Shown here: one piece after another, positions 1 through 8,571 of the stretch | How positions within the stretch are numbered: position 1 is the stretch's first letter | Layout of the letters: each line of letters starts with the position of its first letter | Assembly: GCF_018829635.1 (NCBI RefSeq) | Contig: NZ_JAHKKG010000004.1 | Span: 248,001-312,000, forward strand | Source of the DNA: Paractinoplanes bogorensis | Lineage (GTDB): Bacteria > Actinomycetota > Actinomycetes > Mycobacteriales > Micromonosporaceae | Direction of reading: 5' to 3' | DNA length: 64,000 nt | The notes under the pieces: generated by a model | Told to the model about the DNA's origin: nothing | The model's database searches: none | The model's input: the letters and a program-made list of their open reading frames with translations, nothing else | Made by a program: the position numbers and the translations under genes

Positions 1-204
1 AGGACCGGTGCCCAGATCGCCGGGACCGCGCTCATCTCGCTGCTGCTGATGGTCGCCGGCGCCACCCTGCTGCTGGCGATGCGCGAGCCGCGGCCCGCCG
101 GGACGCCGGGTTCCGTCCGGATTCCGGTACGGATCCCCGGCTACACGCCGCGCCACGAGCGCCCGCGCAGCGCGGCCCGGCAGTGGTTCGGCCGGCGGAA
201 CTAG
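1..204 (+). CDS. C-terminal end of a membrane protein (gene starts outside window)
   Basis: Codons are open from base 1 to a TAG at 202-204, giving the last 67 residues of a longer protein. The visible part holds one strongly hydrophobic segment (ALISLLLMVAGATLLLAM, residues about 11-27) followed by a basic, proline-rich cytoplasmic-type tail. This looks like the last helix of a multi-pass membrane protein. The family cannot be named from the tail. Its stop shares the tetranucleotide CTAG with the stop of the convergent ligase gene. Confidence 0.7.
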   Translation, partial: RTGAQIAGTALISLLLMVAGATLLLAMREPRPAGTPGSVRIPVRIPGYTPRHERPRSAARQWFGRRN

Positions 205-1679
205 TCGGGGTAGGGCCACTCGTGCACGGGGAGGTTCTCGTGCATGAGTGGCAGGTAGCGGCGCAGCATCTCGTGCAGGGCGGCCTGGCGGTCGTTGCCG
301 TCGGCCTCCAGCGCGTGCAGGGTCTGTGCCTGCCACGCGGCGCCGTTGCGGTGGGTCAGGCAGCGCTGCTCGATGATGCCGAGCAACCGGTCGCGTTCGC
401 CCGGCGAGACGCCCCACCGCTCGAGACCCTGGTGGGCCATCGGCAGCAGCCGCCGCAGCACCAGCTCGGTGACCTGGATGTAGCCCAGCCCGGGCCAGAA
501 CACGGTGGCGTCGATGCCGTGCCGGGCGCAGGCGTGGAAGTTCTCCTCGGCCGCGCTGAAACTCATCTGCGTCCACAACGGACGCTCGGCCTCGGCCAGC
601 GTGCGGATCAGCCCGTAGTAGAAGGCGGCGTTGGCCATCGTGTCGACCACGGTCGGACCGGCCGGCAGCACCCGGTTCTCCACCCGCAGGTGCGGCCGGC
701 CCTTGACCACGTCGTAGATCGGCCGGTTCCACCGGTACACCGTGCCGTTGTGCAGCCGCAGCTCGCTCAGCTGCGGGATCTCGCCCCGCTCGAGCATCTC
801 GGCCGGGTCGGCGTCGTCGCAGATCGGCAGCAGCGCCGGGAAGTAGCGCACATTCTCCTCGAACAGATCGAAGACGCTCGTGATCCAGCGTTCCCCGAAC
901 CACACCCGCGGCCGTACGCCCTGGGCCCGGATCTCTTCCGAGCGGGTGTCGGTGGCCTGCTCGAACAGCGGGATCCGGGTCTCCCGCCACAACTCACGGC
1001 CGAACAGCAGCGGCGAGTTCGCGCCCAGGGCGACCTGGATGCCCGCGATGACCTGGGCCGCGTTCCAGTACGCGGCGAACTGGGCCGGGCTCACCTGCAG
1101 GTGCAGCTGGGTGCTGGTGCAGGCCGACTCGGGCGCGATGGTGTCGGTGGTGACGGACAGCCGGTCGATGCCGTCGATCCGGATGTCGAGATCCTCGCCG
1201 CGGGCCGCGAAGATCTGCTCGTTCAGCAGCTTGTACCGCGGGTTGGCCGACAGCGCCTCGTCGGTCATGTGCTCCTTGCGCAGCGTCGGCAGGATGCCGA
1301 TCATGACCGTGTGCGCGCCGACCGTACGGGAATGCTTCTCGGCGTTGTTCAGGCTCGCCCGCAGGCTGTGCTCGAGGTCGGCGTTCTCGTCGCCGGCCAG
1401 GCGCCGCGGCGGCACATTGATCTCGATGTTGAACTGACCCAGCTCGGTCTGGAAATCGGGGTCGGCGATCGCGCCCAGCACCTCGGCGTTGCGCATCGCC
1501 GGGTCGCAGTTCTCGTCGACCAGATTGAGCTCGATCTCCATGCCGGTCAGCGGCCGTTCGAAGTCGAACCGCGACTCGCGCAGCATCGCCGCGAACACGT
1601 CCAGACTCCGGCGGATCTTGTGCCGGTATCTGGCCCGGTCCTCCCGGCTGAAGTTGGCCTGCTCGACGTCCTCGCCCAC
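201..1679 (-). CDS. glutamate-cysteine ligase family (GCS2-like) protein
   Basis: A 492-residue cytosolic enzyme. The N-terminal half has the GCS2-type signature GMEIELNLVDE, followed by QFNIEINVPPRRL and an acidic/arginine-rich active-site core, as in carboxylate-amine ligases that form gamma-glutamyl bonds with ATP. GTG at 1677-1679 is chosen because an AAGGTGG ribosome binding site lies 6 bases upstream; a longer reading to 1763 has no such site. The substrate is not shown. Actinomycetes use such proteins for gamma-glutamylcysteine in ergothioneine synthesis or for unknown amides, and no ergothioneine genes are adjacent. It converges on the preceding gene with overlapping stops. Confidence 0.8.
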   Translation of the reverse strand: MGEDVEQANFSREDRARYRHKIRRSLDVFAAMLRESRFDFERPLTGMEIELNLVDENCDPAMRNAEVLGAIADPDFQTELGQFNIEINVPPRRLAGDENADLEHSLRASLNNAEKHSRTVGAHTVMIGILPTLRKEHMTDEALSANPRYKLLNEQIFAARGEDLDIRIDGIDRLSVTTDTIAPESACTSTQLHLQVSPAQFAAYWNAAQVIAGIQVALGANSPLLFGRELWRETRIPLFEQATDTRSEEIRAQGVRPRVWFGERWITSVFDLFEENVRYFPALLPICDDADPAEMLERGEIPQLSELRLHNGTVYRWNRPIYDVVKGRPHLRVENRVLPAGPTVVDTMANAAFYYGLIRTLAEAERPLWTQMSFSAAEENFHACARHGIDATVFWPGLGYIQVTELVLRRLLPMAHQGLERWGVSPGERDRLLGIIEQRCLTHRNGAAWQAQTLHALEADGNDRQAALHEMLRRYLPLMHENLPVHEWPYPD

Positions 1680-1880
1680 GGCACACCACCTTTTTCGCAG
1701 CTGGTCCCAACCTCGCACACGCCACGGTGTCGCGCCAGGTGACACCAAAGCATGAGATCGCACCCCGTGTCCTTCTCATCCGCGTCGATGTCGGGCACGG
1801 TCACGGCAACGACTTGCATCGCAGCGGTACCCGGACGTCACGGATTTCATCCGGATCGGCACCCTGGGGAGGGCAAAATC

Positions 1881-3200
1881 GTGAATGTGCGGCGCTTGCT
1901 GACCGGTGTCGTGGTGGCCGCGAGCCTCTCCACGACCGTGACGGTTACCTGGATGGCGCTCGGCCCGGTGCCGCCGAGCGCACCCGCTGTGCAAGCGGTG
2001 GCCGCCGTCCCCGGTCCCGCTGTTCCCGGTCCCGACTGGTCGACCGCGTGGGCGGCCGCGCCGGTGGCGGGCAACCTGAAGCGGCCGCTCGGCCACACGA
2101 TCCGCAACGTCGTGCACACCACGATCGGCGGGCCCGAGGTGCGCGTACGGCTGAGCAACCGCTTCGGCACCGGCCCGGTGCGCCTCGGTCACGTCACGGT
2201 CGCGCTCTCGGCCCACACCGGCGGCCGCCGCGACGGCGGCAACGACCCCAGCGACGGTACGGCCGTGCCCGGCACCCTGCGCGACGCCACGTTCGGCGGT
2301 CGCGGCGACGTGACCGTGCCGGCCGGCGGCGACATCCTCAGCGACGCGCTGCCGATCGGCGTCCCGGCCGACACCGACCTGCTGGTGTCGGTGTGGACCC
2401 CGGTCAAGCCCGAGGCGGCGACCTACCACGCCGACCCCAAGCAGCTCTCGTTCGTCAGCCCCGGCAGCCTCGACCGCGCGGGTGACCTGGCCGCCACCGC
2501 GTTCACCGCGGGTGCCTCGGCCTGGTTCTATCTCACCGCGGTCGAGGTGGCCGGCGGGCCCGGCACGATCGTGGCGCTGGGCGACTCGATCACCAACGGG
2601 GCCGCGTCGACGGCCGGGCGCAACCAGCGCTGGCCCGACCTGCTGGCCGCCCGACTGGCGGCCGGCCCGGCCCCCGACTACGGCGTGGCCAACGAGGGCA
2701 TCGCCGGGAACCGCATCCTGCTCGACGCGCAGTACCCGCGCTACCGCATCAACTCGTCGGCCGGCCGCTCGGCCCGGGCCCGCTTCGACGACGACGTCCT
2801 GGACCGGGCCGGCGCCCGCACACTGATCCTCTTCGCCGGGATCAACGACATCATGCAGCCGCCCCGGCAGACCGACGCCGGCCGGATCACCGCCGGGCTG
2901 GCCGGGCTGGCCGCCCGGGCCCGGGCCCACGGCCTGCGCGTTGTCGGGTGCACGATCACCCCGTGGAAGGGGTGGTTCGCCTACACGCCGGAGCGCGATC
3001 TGGTGCGGCTGCGGGTCAACACGTGGATCCGGTCCGGAGGCGACGGTGCCTTCGACGCGGTGGCCGACTTCGACGCGGCCCTGCGCGACCCGATCGACCC
3101 GTCCCGGATCAACCCGATGCTCGACGGGGGCGACCACCTGCACCCGAACGACGCCGGCATGCGGGCGCTCGCCGACGCCGTTCCGCTCGCTGCCCTCTAA
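1881..3200 (+). CDS. secreted SGNH/GDSL-type esterase
   Basis: A 439-residue exported hydrolase. GTG at 1881 follows a GGGGAGGG ribosome binding site. The first 50 residues form a signal peptide (VNVRRLLTGVVVAASLSTTVTVTW), then an alanine/proline-rich linker. An N-terminal beta-rich domain (about 60-225) precedes the SGNH domain. Catalytic blocks are visible in order: GDSITNG (serine nucleophile), NEGIAGNR (glycine), FAGINDI (asparagine) and DHLHPNDAGM (aspartate/histidine pair). Proteins of this build deacylate polysaccharides or lipids outside the cell; the substrate is not evident. Its TAA overlaps the stop of the next, convergent gene. Confidence 0.85.
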   Translation: MNVRRLLTGVVVAASLSTTVTVTWMALGPVPPSAPAVQAVAAVPGPAVPGPDWSTAWAAAPVAGNLKRPLGHTIRNVVHTTIGGPEVRVRLSNRFGTGPVRLGHVTVALSAHTGGRRDGGNDPSDGTAVPGTLRDATFGGRGDVTVPAGGDILSDALPIGVPADTDLLVSVWTPVKPEAATYHADPKQLSFVSPGSLDRAGDLAATAFTAGASAWFYLTAVEVAGGPGTIVALGDSITNGAASTAGRNQRWPDLLAARLAAGPAPDYGVANEGIAGNRILLDAQYPRYRINSSAGRSARARFDDDVLDRAGARTLILFAGINDIMQPPRQTDAGRITAGLAGLAARARAHGLRVVGCTITPWKGWFAYTPERDLVRLRVNTWIRSGGDGAFDAVADFDAALRDPIDPSRINPMLDGGDHLHPNDAGMRALADAVPLAAL

Positions 3201-3718
3201 CGCATCACGCCGGCCGCTACGGCGGCGACCAGGATGAGCCCGAGGACGGCCTGGAGCAGCAGTGCGGGACCCAGGTGCGACCACATCGTCGGGATCCGCG
3301 GGGTCAGCGGCTGCATGGTGGTGAGGTTGACCAGCCGGACGAGGCGTACGGGAAGATGGGGGTCCTTCTGCGGAGACGTGGTCAGCTGCACCAGGTCGCC
3401 GCGGTGCAGGGCCGACTGGGGTAACTGGCCGTGCATCTCGACCTCGTAGGTCTGGCCCAGGTCGTCGCGCACCCGCACCGGCGTCACCAGGAACTCGGGT
3501 CCCTTCTTGAGCTCCTTGAAGCTGCGGCGGCCCGGCTTCATCCGCAGCAGCCCGCCGATCAGCTGGATCAGGCCGGCCGCCAGGAAGACGCCCATGAGCA
3601 GGGGCTGCCCGATCCGGACATCCCGGGTGTACGAGGTCTGGTAGCCGGCGAACCGGCCGGTGATGACGGGTCCGACGTGCCGGAGGATCTGCTCGCGGTG
3701 CAGGTCGACGTCATCCAT
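3197..3718 (-). CDS. small two-helix membrane protein, function unknown
   Basis: A 173-residue protein. ATG at 3716-3718 is preceded by AGGAGGTG at optimal distance; an earlier GTG lies inside that site and is unlikely. Hydrophobic segments lie near residues 38-57 (PLLMGVFLAAGLIQLIGGLL) and at the C-terminus (LLLQAVLGLILVAAVAAGV). Between them is a soluble part that reads like a small beta-barrel (VTPVRVRDDLGQTYEVEMHG). I do not recognise a family. No operon partner: the gene converges on the esterase and its upstream region faces the long repeat protein. Confidence 0.7.
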   Translation of the reverse strand: MDDVDLHREQILRHVGPVITGRFAGYQTSYTRDVRIGQPLLMGVFLAAGLIQLIGGLLRMKPGRRSFKELKKGPEFLVTPVRVRDDLGQTYEVEMHGQLPQSALHRGDLVQLTTSPQKDPHLPVRLVRLVNLTTMQPLTPRIPTMWSHLGPALLLQAVLGLILVAAVAAGVMR

Positions 3719-3981
3719 GCGAATCACCTCCTGAGGGGTTCTCGTATGGTACGGAGAGTTAACTTAAGAACACCGTGAGTGAACACGTGAGCACCGTACG
3801 CACCCCGGCTGGCCTGGGGAGACGGATTTGTCCGTTCTTCGACCCGTGCGTTTCGGGCCCGTTGTTCACCCGTACGTCGCTGCTTGTTGCTCGTTTGCCA
3901 CCCCTGTCGCCGAAATGCTGAAAAGCGCGCGAATCGCCCCCGATCGGCGGTGAACTTGATCCGAGTTCTCTGCACTGCGGA

Positions 3982-6597
3982 ATGGGGGCGGCTGAGGTGG
4001 CACCGATCAAGGCGTTCGTGGACCCGGACAGCGTCCTGGCACGCACCGCCCGCGAGATGCTGCAGGCCCACGCGAGCCCGGACGGCGCGACCGTCTGCCC
4101 GGTCTGCGGCGAGCGGCCGCCCTGCGACGCTGCCCGCTCGGCGGCCGAGGTGGTCGAGGCGGCGGGCCTGGCCGAGGAGTCCGGGCTGGTGGCCGCGGCC
4201 CGGCGGGGGCTGGGGGAGCCGTACGGGGAACCGGGGTCGGGTTTCGACTTCAGCCGGCCCGACCTGAACCGCCCGTGGTCGTCCGAGCCGGCGGCCCCGT
4301 CGCCGCTGGCCTTCGGATCCCCGATGGAGATGGCGGCCGAGTACGAACCCCGCCGCGCCTACCGGGGCGACGACGAGCCCGCGACCGGATCCGGCTACCG
4401 CGACGCCCTGAACCTGGGCCCGGTCGGCCTGTCCTTCACCGGTGCCCTCGACGACCTGGCGTCCGACGCCTCCGATCGGGCCGGCGCGGCGCCCCCGCCG
4501 AGTGGCCTGTCCTTCACCGACGGCGATTCCCTGTCGTCTCGGCCCGGCCCGGCAAGTGTGTCCTCTTCGGACAGCCCGCCCCTCGTCGTCGGCGAATCCC
4601 TCAGCGACCTGCTGCGCCGGGACGACACCAGCCGTCCATCCTCTTCGGAGGAGTCGGGTGGCCTGCCCGTCGACGACGTCCCGAGTGGCTTGTCGTTCGC
4701 GGATGAGCACAGTGGTCTGTCGTCCGTCAGCGGTCTGTCGTCGCCCGGCGGGCTTTCGTCGCCGGGAGGTCTGTCGTCCCCGGGCGGGCTTTCGTTCGCG
4801 GATGGGCCGAGTGGGCTGTCGTTCGCGGATGGGGCGAGTGGTCCGGGGGAGCGGCCGCTCGCCGGGCTGGACGCGCCGGGGCGCGACGAGACCGGCGACG
4901 AGCCGAGCGGTCCGCGCCTCGATCTGAGCTTCCGCGGCGGCGACGAGCCCCGCCTCGATCTGAACCCGGGTGCAGCCGGCGCCGCGCCCGAGGGGCCGGG
5001 CGGCCTCCCAGGCGCCGGCCCTGTCCCGGACGATCAGGCGGCGGGCCACCCCCGCATCGAGTCCCCGAAACTTCAGGAGGCGCCCGCGGTTCTCCGGCCG
5101 CCGCTGCCGCCCGACTGGCACCAGAACCGTCCCCTGGACGCCCCGAAGTTCGTTCCCTCGGCGCCACGCCCCACCCCGCGTCCCAACGGCGCGAACGGCC
5201 ACGGCCCGACCGGCTCACCGTCCGTCCCCTACACCCCGTCCGGCGACAACCGTCCCCACCCGGCGGCCCCGGCTCAGCCCGGCCCGGCCGAGTCCCCGAA
5301 CCCGACCGGCCCGTCGCCCGCGACGAACCCGCCCGGCGCGTCGCCCCAGGGTGTGAATCCGGCCGCCGCACCGCCGTACGCTCTCAACCAGCCGCCGCAG
5401 GCACCGGCCGCACTCAACGAGCCGCCCCGCTCGCCGCATGCGCTCAACCAGCCGCCGCAGGCTCCGGCCGCGATGAATCCGCCGCACCCGCCGACCGCGG
5501 ACGGCCCGTCCGGCCTTGCCGGTCCGTCGGGTGCGCCCGGTCTCGCGGGTCCGTCCGGTTTGGCTGGTCCGTCGGGTGCGCCTGGTCTCGCGGGTCCGTC
5601 CGGCTTGGCTGGTCCGTCGGGTGCGTCCAGCCTGTCCGGCTTGGCTGGTCCGGCGGGTGCGGGCCCGTCCGGCCCCGCCGCGCCGCCGGCTCAGTCGCCG
5701 CCTGACCCGGCGGCCACGTCCGGCCACGAACCGTCGGGCCTCCCCGGCACACCGACCGGCAACGAGCCGTCCGGGCTCCTGGGCCGTTCCGCCGCTACGC
5801 CGGTTGCTCCGCAGGCGCCGACCGCCCCGTCGAACTCCGAGCCGTCCGGTCTGGGCATGTCCACCGGCCACGAACCGTCCGGCCTGGGCCGTTCCGCCGC
5901 TACGCCGGTTGCTCCGCAGGCGCCGACCGCCCCGTCGAACACCGAGCCGTCCGGTCTGGGCATGTCCACCGGCCACGAACCGTCGGGCCTGGGTCAGGCA
6001 CCCGCCTACTCCGGCCAGGCACCCGCCGCCCCGGCCGCTCCCGCGACGGTGCCCACCGGCGACGAACCGTCCGGCCTGCCCGGCCGCCCGGCCGCCACCG
6101 CGGGACCGGGCCCGCAGCAGCCCGTCCTTCAGCCGCACAACCCGCAGCCGAGCCAGAGCCCCGACCAGCAGGGCGTGGCCCCGCAGGGCCCGAGCGGCCT
6201 CCCCGGCCTGGCCAACAGCCCCGACCGTTTCGCCGCCCCCGACCAGCTCGGCACACCCCGCCCCGCCATGAACCGGGCCCCGCTCGAGGCGCCGAACATG
6301 GGCCAGGTCAACCGCCCACCCGCCGCCGGCCTGCCCGGCGCCCCGGGAACGGGCGCACCGTCGAGCCACAACATGCCGTCAGGCCCAGGCATGGGACCAG
6401 GCACGGCGCCGTCCGGCCTGGGAGTGGCACCAGGCACTGCGCCGTCCGGCCCAGGCATGGGACCAGGCGCGGCCGAGCAAGCCCCGAACGGCCCCACCGG
6501 CCTGGGCCCGCGCCCACCCCGCCCCAAGCTCGAGGCGCCCAACATGGGCCAGCTCAACAAGCCATTGACCGACCGCGAGCAGCCGCCCGGGCACTGA
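3982..6597 (+). CDS. long Pro/Gly/Ser-rich repeat protein with N-terminal Cys motif
   Basis: An 871-residue reading with coherent codon use. Residues about 1-60 look folded and carry [10 protein letters not shown], a possible metal-binding knuckle. Residues about 150-300 repeat [13 protein letters not shown] units. The middle is a proline-rich spacer ([12 protein letters not shown] repeats), followed by [15 protein letters not shown] repeats, EPSGLG repeats and two copies of LEAPNMGQ[VL]N near the C-terminus. No signal peptide or membrane helix is seen, so it is probably an intracellular disordered scaffold. The start is uncertain: ATG 3982 or GTG 3997, neither with a strong ribosome binding site. 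Function unknown. It precedes the sigma-factor gene by about 110 bases on the same strand. Confidence 0.7.
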   Translation: MGAAEVAPIKAFVDPDSVLARTAREMLQAHASPDGATVCPVCGERPPCDAARSAAEVVEAAGLAEESGLVAAARRGLGEPYGEPGSGFDFSRPDLNRPWSSEPAAPSPLAFGSPMEMAAEYEPRRAYRGDDEPATGSGYRDALNLGPVGLSFTGALDDLASDASDRAGAAPPPSGLSFTDGDSLSSRPGPASVSSSDSPPLVVGESLSDLLRRDDTSRPSSSEESGGLPVDDVPSGLSFADEHSGLSSVSGLSSPGGLSSPGGLSSPGGLSFADGPSGLSFADGASGPGERPLAGLDAPGRDETGDEPSGPRLDLSFRGGDEPRLDLNPGAAGAAPEGPGGLPGAGPVPDDQAAGHPRIESPKLQEAPAVLRPPLPPDWHQNRPLDAPKFVPSAPRPTPRPNGANGHGPTGSPSVPYTPSGDNRPHPAAPAQPGPAESPNPTGPSPATNPPGASPQGVNPAAAPPYALNQPPQAPAALNEPPRSPHALNQPPQAPAAMNPPHPPTADGPSGLAGPSGAPGLAGPSGLAGPSGAPGLAGPSGLAGPSGASSLSGLAGPAGAGPSGPAAPPAQSPPDPAATSGHEPSGLPGTPTGNEPSGLLGRSAATPVAPQAPTAPSNSEPSGLGMSTGHEPSGLGRSAATPVAPQAPTAPSNTEPSGLGMSTGHEPSGLGQAPAYSGQAPAAPAAPATVPTGDEPSGLPGRPAATAGPGPQQPVLQPHNPQPSQSPDQQGVAPQGPSGLPGLANSPDRFAAPDQLGTPRPAMNRAPLEAPNMGQVNRPPAAGLPGAPGTGAPSSHNMPSGPGMGPGTAPSGLGVAPGTAPSGPGMGPGAAEQAPNGPTGLGPRPPRPKLEAPNMGQLNKPLTDREQPPGH
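5781..5990 (+). repeat. two tandem 105-bp near-identical repeats inside the repeat protein gene
   Basis: Units 5781-5885 and 5886-5990 differ at only a few bases and each encodes 35 residues starting [18 protein letters not shown] and ending GHEPSGL. The near identity, including silent positions, suggests a recent in-frame duplication. Shorter 45-bp units encoding [15 protein letters not shown] lie just upstream, around 5512-5615. Confidence 0.9.
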
Positions 6598-6707
6598 CCC
6601 CCAGGGCCGGACGTTTGGTCGCGGATGTGACCGGGCAGTACGCTCCGAAGTGGGCGACGAGGGCCCGGCCGCGAACGGTGCGGGCAGGGCCGCCGAGGGG
6701 AGCGGCG

Positions 6708-7832
6708 ATGTCCGAGACCGACCCGGCGCGGGACGTTCTCGAGGATCTCGATGCCGCGGCCCTGATCTACGCCGAGCGCAGCGCTCCCGCGCCGGCCGCC
6801 GAGCGCACCGCCCTGCGCGACGATCTCACCCGGCTGTGCCTGCCGTTCGCGCGCCGGATGGCTCGGCGCTACCGTGGCCGGGGCGAGTCCTTCGAAGACA
6901 TCGAGCAGGTCGCCCGGCTCGGCCTGGTCAAGGCGATCGACCGCTACGACCCGGGGCGGGGCTCCTTCACCGCGTACGCGGTGATCACCATCTCGGGCGA
7001 GATCAAGCGACATTTCCGGGACAAGACGTGGGGTGTGCACGTGCCCCGGCGGATGCAGGATCTGAGCCTCGAGGTCGGGCACACCACGATGAGCCTGACG
7101 AGCGATCTTTCCCGTACGCCGACTCCGGCCGAGATCGCCCAGCGGCTCGAGCTGCCGGTCGCCGCCGTTCTCCGGGCTCAGGAGTCGACGGCCGGCTACT
7201 CCCCGTCCTCGCTGAACGCCCCGGTCGGCGACGGCACCGGCGCTGAGGTGGGTGACCTGCTGGGCGATTGGGACGCCGACCTCGATCTGGTCGACGACAA
7301 GGTCACCGTGGCCGGGCTGTTGATGCGGTTGCCGGCCCGCGAGCGCCGGATGCTCGCGTTGCGGTTCTACGGCAACCGCACCCAGGCCGAGATCGCGGCC
7401 GAGCTCGGCATCTCGCAGATGCACGTGTCGCGGCTGCTGACCCGGTCGCTGACCTGGCTGCGCGAGGCGATGCTGTGCGACGTCCCGCCGCGCTGGGAGG
7501 GGGCCGAGGTGCGCACCGACCGGCACGAGGTGCGGGTCGAGACGGTTCGCGGGGCCACCGCGGTGATCGCCCGGGTGCGGGGCGAGGTCGATCGGGACAG
7601 CGCCGAGCGGCTGCGGCTGGGCCTGCGCCACGCGATCACGCTGGCCGGGGGCGACCCGGTGACGATCGACCTGTCGGGGGTGCCGTTGCTGGACGCCGCG
7701 GGGGTGGCCGTGCTGGCCGACGCGGCCACCGCCGCCGCGGTCGCCGACGTCCGCCTGACACTGACCGGAGCGCGTCCGTACGTGTCCGGCATCCTGGCCG
7801 TCACCGGCCTCTCGCGGCTCCTGGCGAACTGA
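6708..7832 (+). CDS. SigF/SigB-type sigma factor fused to a C-terminal STAS domain
   Basis: A 374-residue protein. ATG at 6708 follows GAGGGGAGCGG. Sigma region 2 lies at about residues 35-110 (RRYRGRGESFEDIEQVARLGL, KAIDRYDPGRGSFTAYA), region 3 in the middle, and the region 4 helix-turn-helix at about 200-255 (RNRTQAEIAAELGISQMHVSRLL type). Residues about 275-374 are a STAS domain (VTIDLSGVPLLDAAGVAVLA). STAS domains are normally separate anti-sigma antagonists, so fusion to the sigma factor is unusual. The serine phosphorylated in SpoIIAA-like proteins (D-S-S-G) is replaced by alanine here (D-A-A-G). The last 32 bases overlap the convergent STAS-ATPase gene. Confidence 0.85.
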   Translation: MSETDPARDVLEDLDAAALIYAERSAPAPAAERTALRDDLTRLCLPFARRMARRYRGRGESFEDIEQVARLGLVKAIDRYDPGRGSFTAYAVITISGEIKRHFRDKTWGVHVPRRMQDLSLEVGHTTMSLTSDLSRTPTPAEIAQRLELPVAAVLRAQESTAGYSPSSLNAPVGDGTGAEVGDLLGDWDADLDLVDDKVTVAGLLMRLPARERRMLALRFYGNRTQAEIAAELGISQMHVSRLLTRSLTWLREAMLCDVPPRWEGAEVRTDRHEVRVETVRGATAVIARVRGEVDRDSAERLRLGLRHAITLAGGDPVTIDLSGVPLLDAAGVAVLADAATAAAVADVRLTLTGARPYVSGILAVTGLSRLLAN

Positions 7833-8538
7833 CGCGCAGGGACGCCCACACCACTTTTCCCCCGGCCGACGGGACGCAGCCCCACGCGTGGGCGGTCGCC
7901 TCGATCAGCAGCAGGCCGCGGCCGCCGCCGACCGGGCGCCGCACCTCCACCGGCGAACCGTCCCGGACCGCGAGGAGCAGATATCGGGGCACCAGCGTCA
8001 AGTGGACCGTCATCATCGTGCCGGCGTGATCGATCACGTTGCCGACCATCTCGGTGAGGATGAGCGCGGCCGGGCCGGCCAGGTGCGGCAGATCCCAGCG
8101 CCCGCACGCGTCGGTGGCGAGGTCGCGGGCGTGCCGGGCGGCCCCGGACACCGGCAGCAGGTCGTCGGAGATCGACCGGACCTCGGCCGTCCGGCCGGCG
8201 GCCAGCCCGGCCCGGGCCGCGTCGAGGCCGGCGTGGACGCGGAGGAGCCGGAAGGCGGGACCGTCGAGGATCAGCCGGACGGCCGGTGGGGGAGCACAGA
8301 TGAGCAGCGGCGTCCCCGGCCACCGGGCCGCCTGCTGGGCGACCGCGCGGAAGACGTTGAGGGCGACCGGATCGGCCACGGTCAGGTCCGAGACGTCGAC
8401 GAACAGGGCGGCCGGCTGCTCGGCGAGCGCCTTGAGCAGGTCGCGGTGCAGTCCGGCGACGTCGGGGCGGGCGAGCACGCCGGAGACCGTGGCGACCAGA
8501 TCGCGGCCGTCAGCGGTGGTCGCGAACGCGATGACCAT
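7801..8538 (-). CDS. STAS domain fused to HATPase_c anti-sigma-type kinase
   Basis: A 245-residue fusion. Residues about 1-105 are STAS-like (LFVDVSDLTVADPVALNVF) and about 125-235 are a GHKL ATPase with an N-box (LTEMVGNVIDHAG), a VRDGS motif and GGGRGLLLIEATA, as in SpoIIAB/RsbW serine kinases. The STAS part lacks the usual phosphoacceptor serine after the aspartate (D-P instead of D-S). Having both partner-switching modules in one chain suggests internal regulation or a fixed scaffold. Its stop lies within the sigma gene and the CheR-PAS gene ends 33 bases upstream on the same strand, so the two may be cotranscribed. Confidence 0.8.
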   Translation of the reverse strand: MVIAFATTADGRDLVATVSGVLARPDVAGLHRDLLKALAEQPAALFVDVSDLTVADPVALNVFRAVAQQAARWPGTPLLICAPPPAVRLILDGPAFRLLRVHAGLDAARAGLAAGRTAEVRSISDDLLPVSGAARHARDLATDACGRWDLPHLAGPAALILTEMVGNVIDHAGTMMTVHLTLVPRYLLLAVRDGSPVEVRRPVGGGRGLLLIEATAHAWGCVPSAGGKVVWASLRVSSPGAARGR

Positions 8539-8571
8539 CGGGCTCGGATACCCCGGTGACGAACGGGCGAA

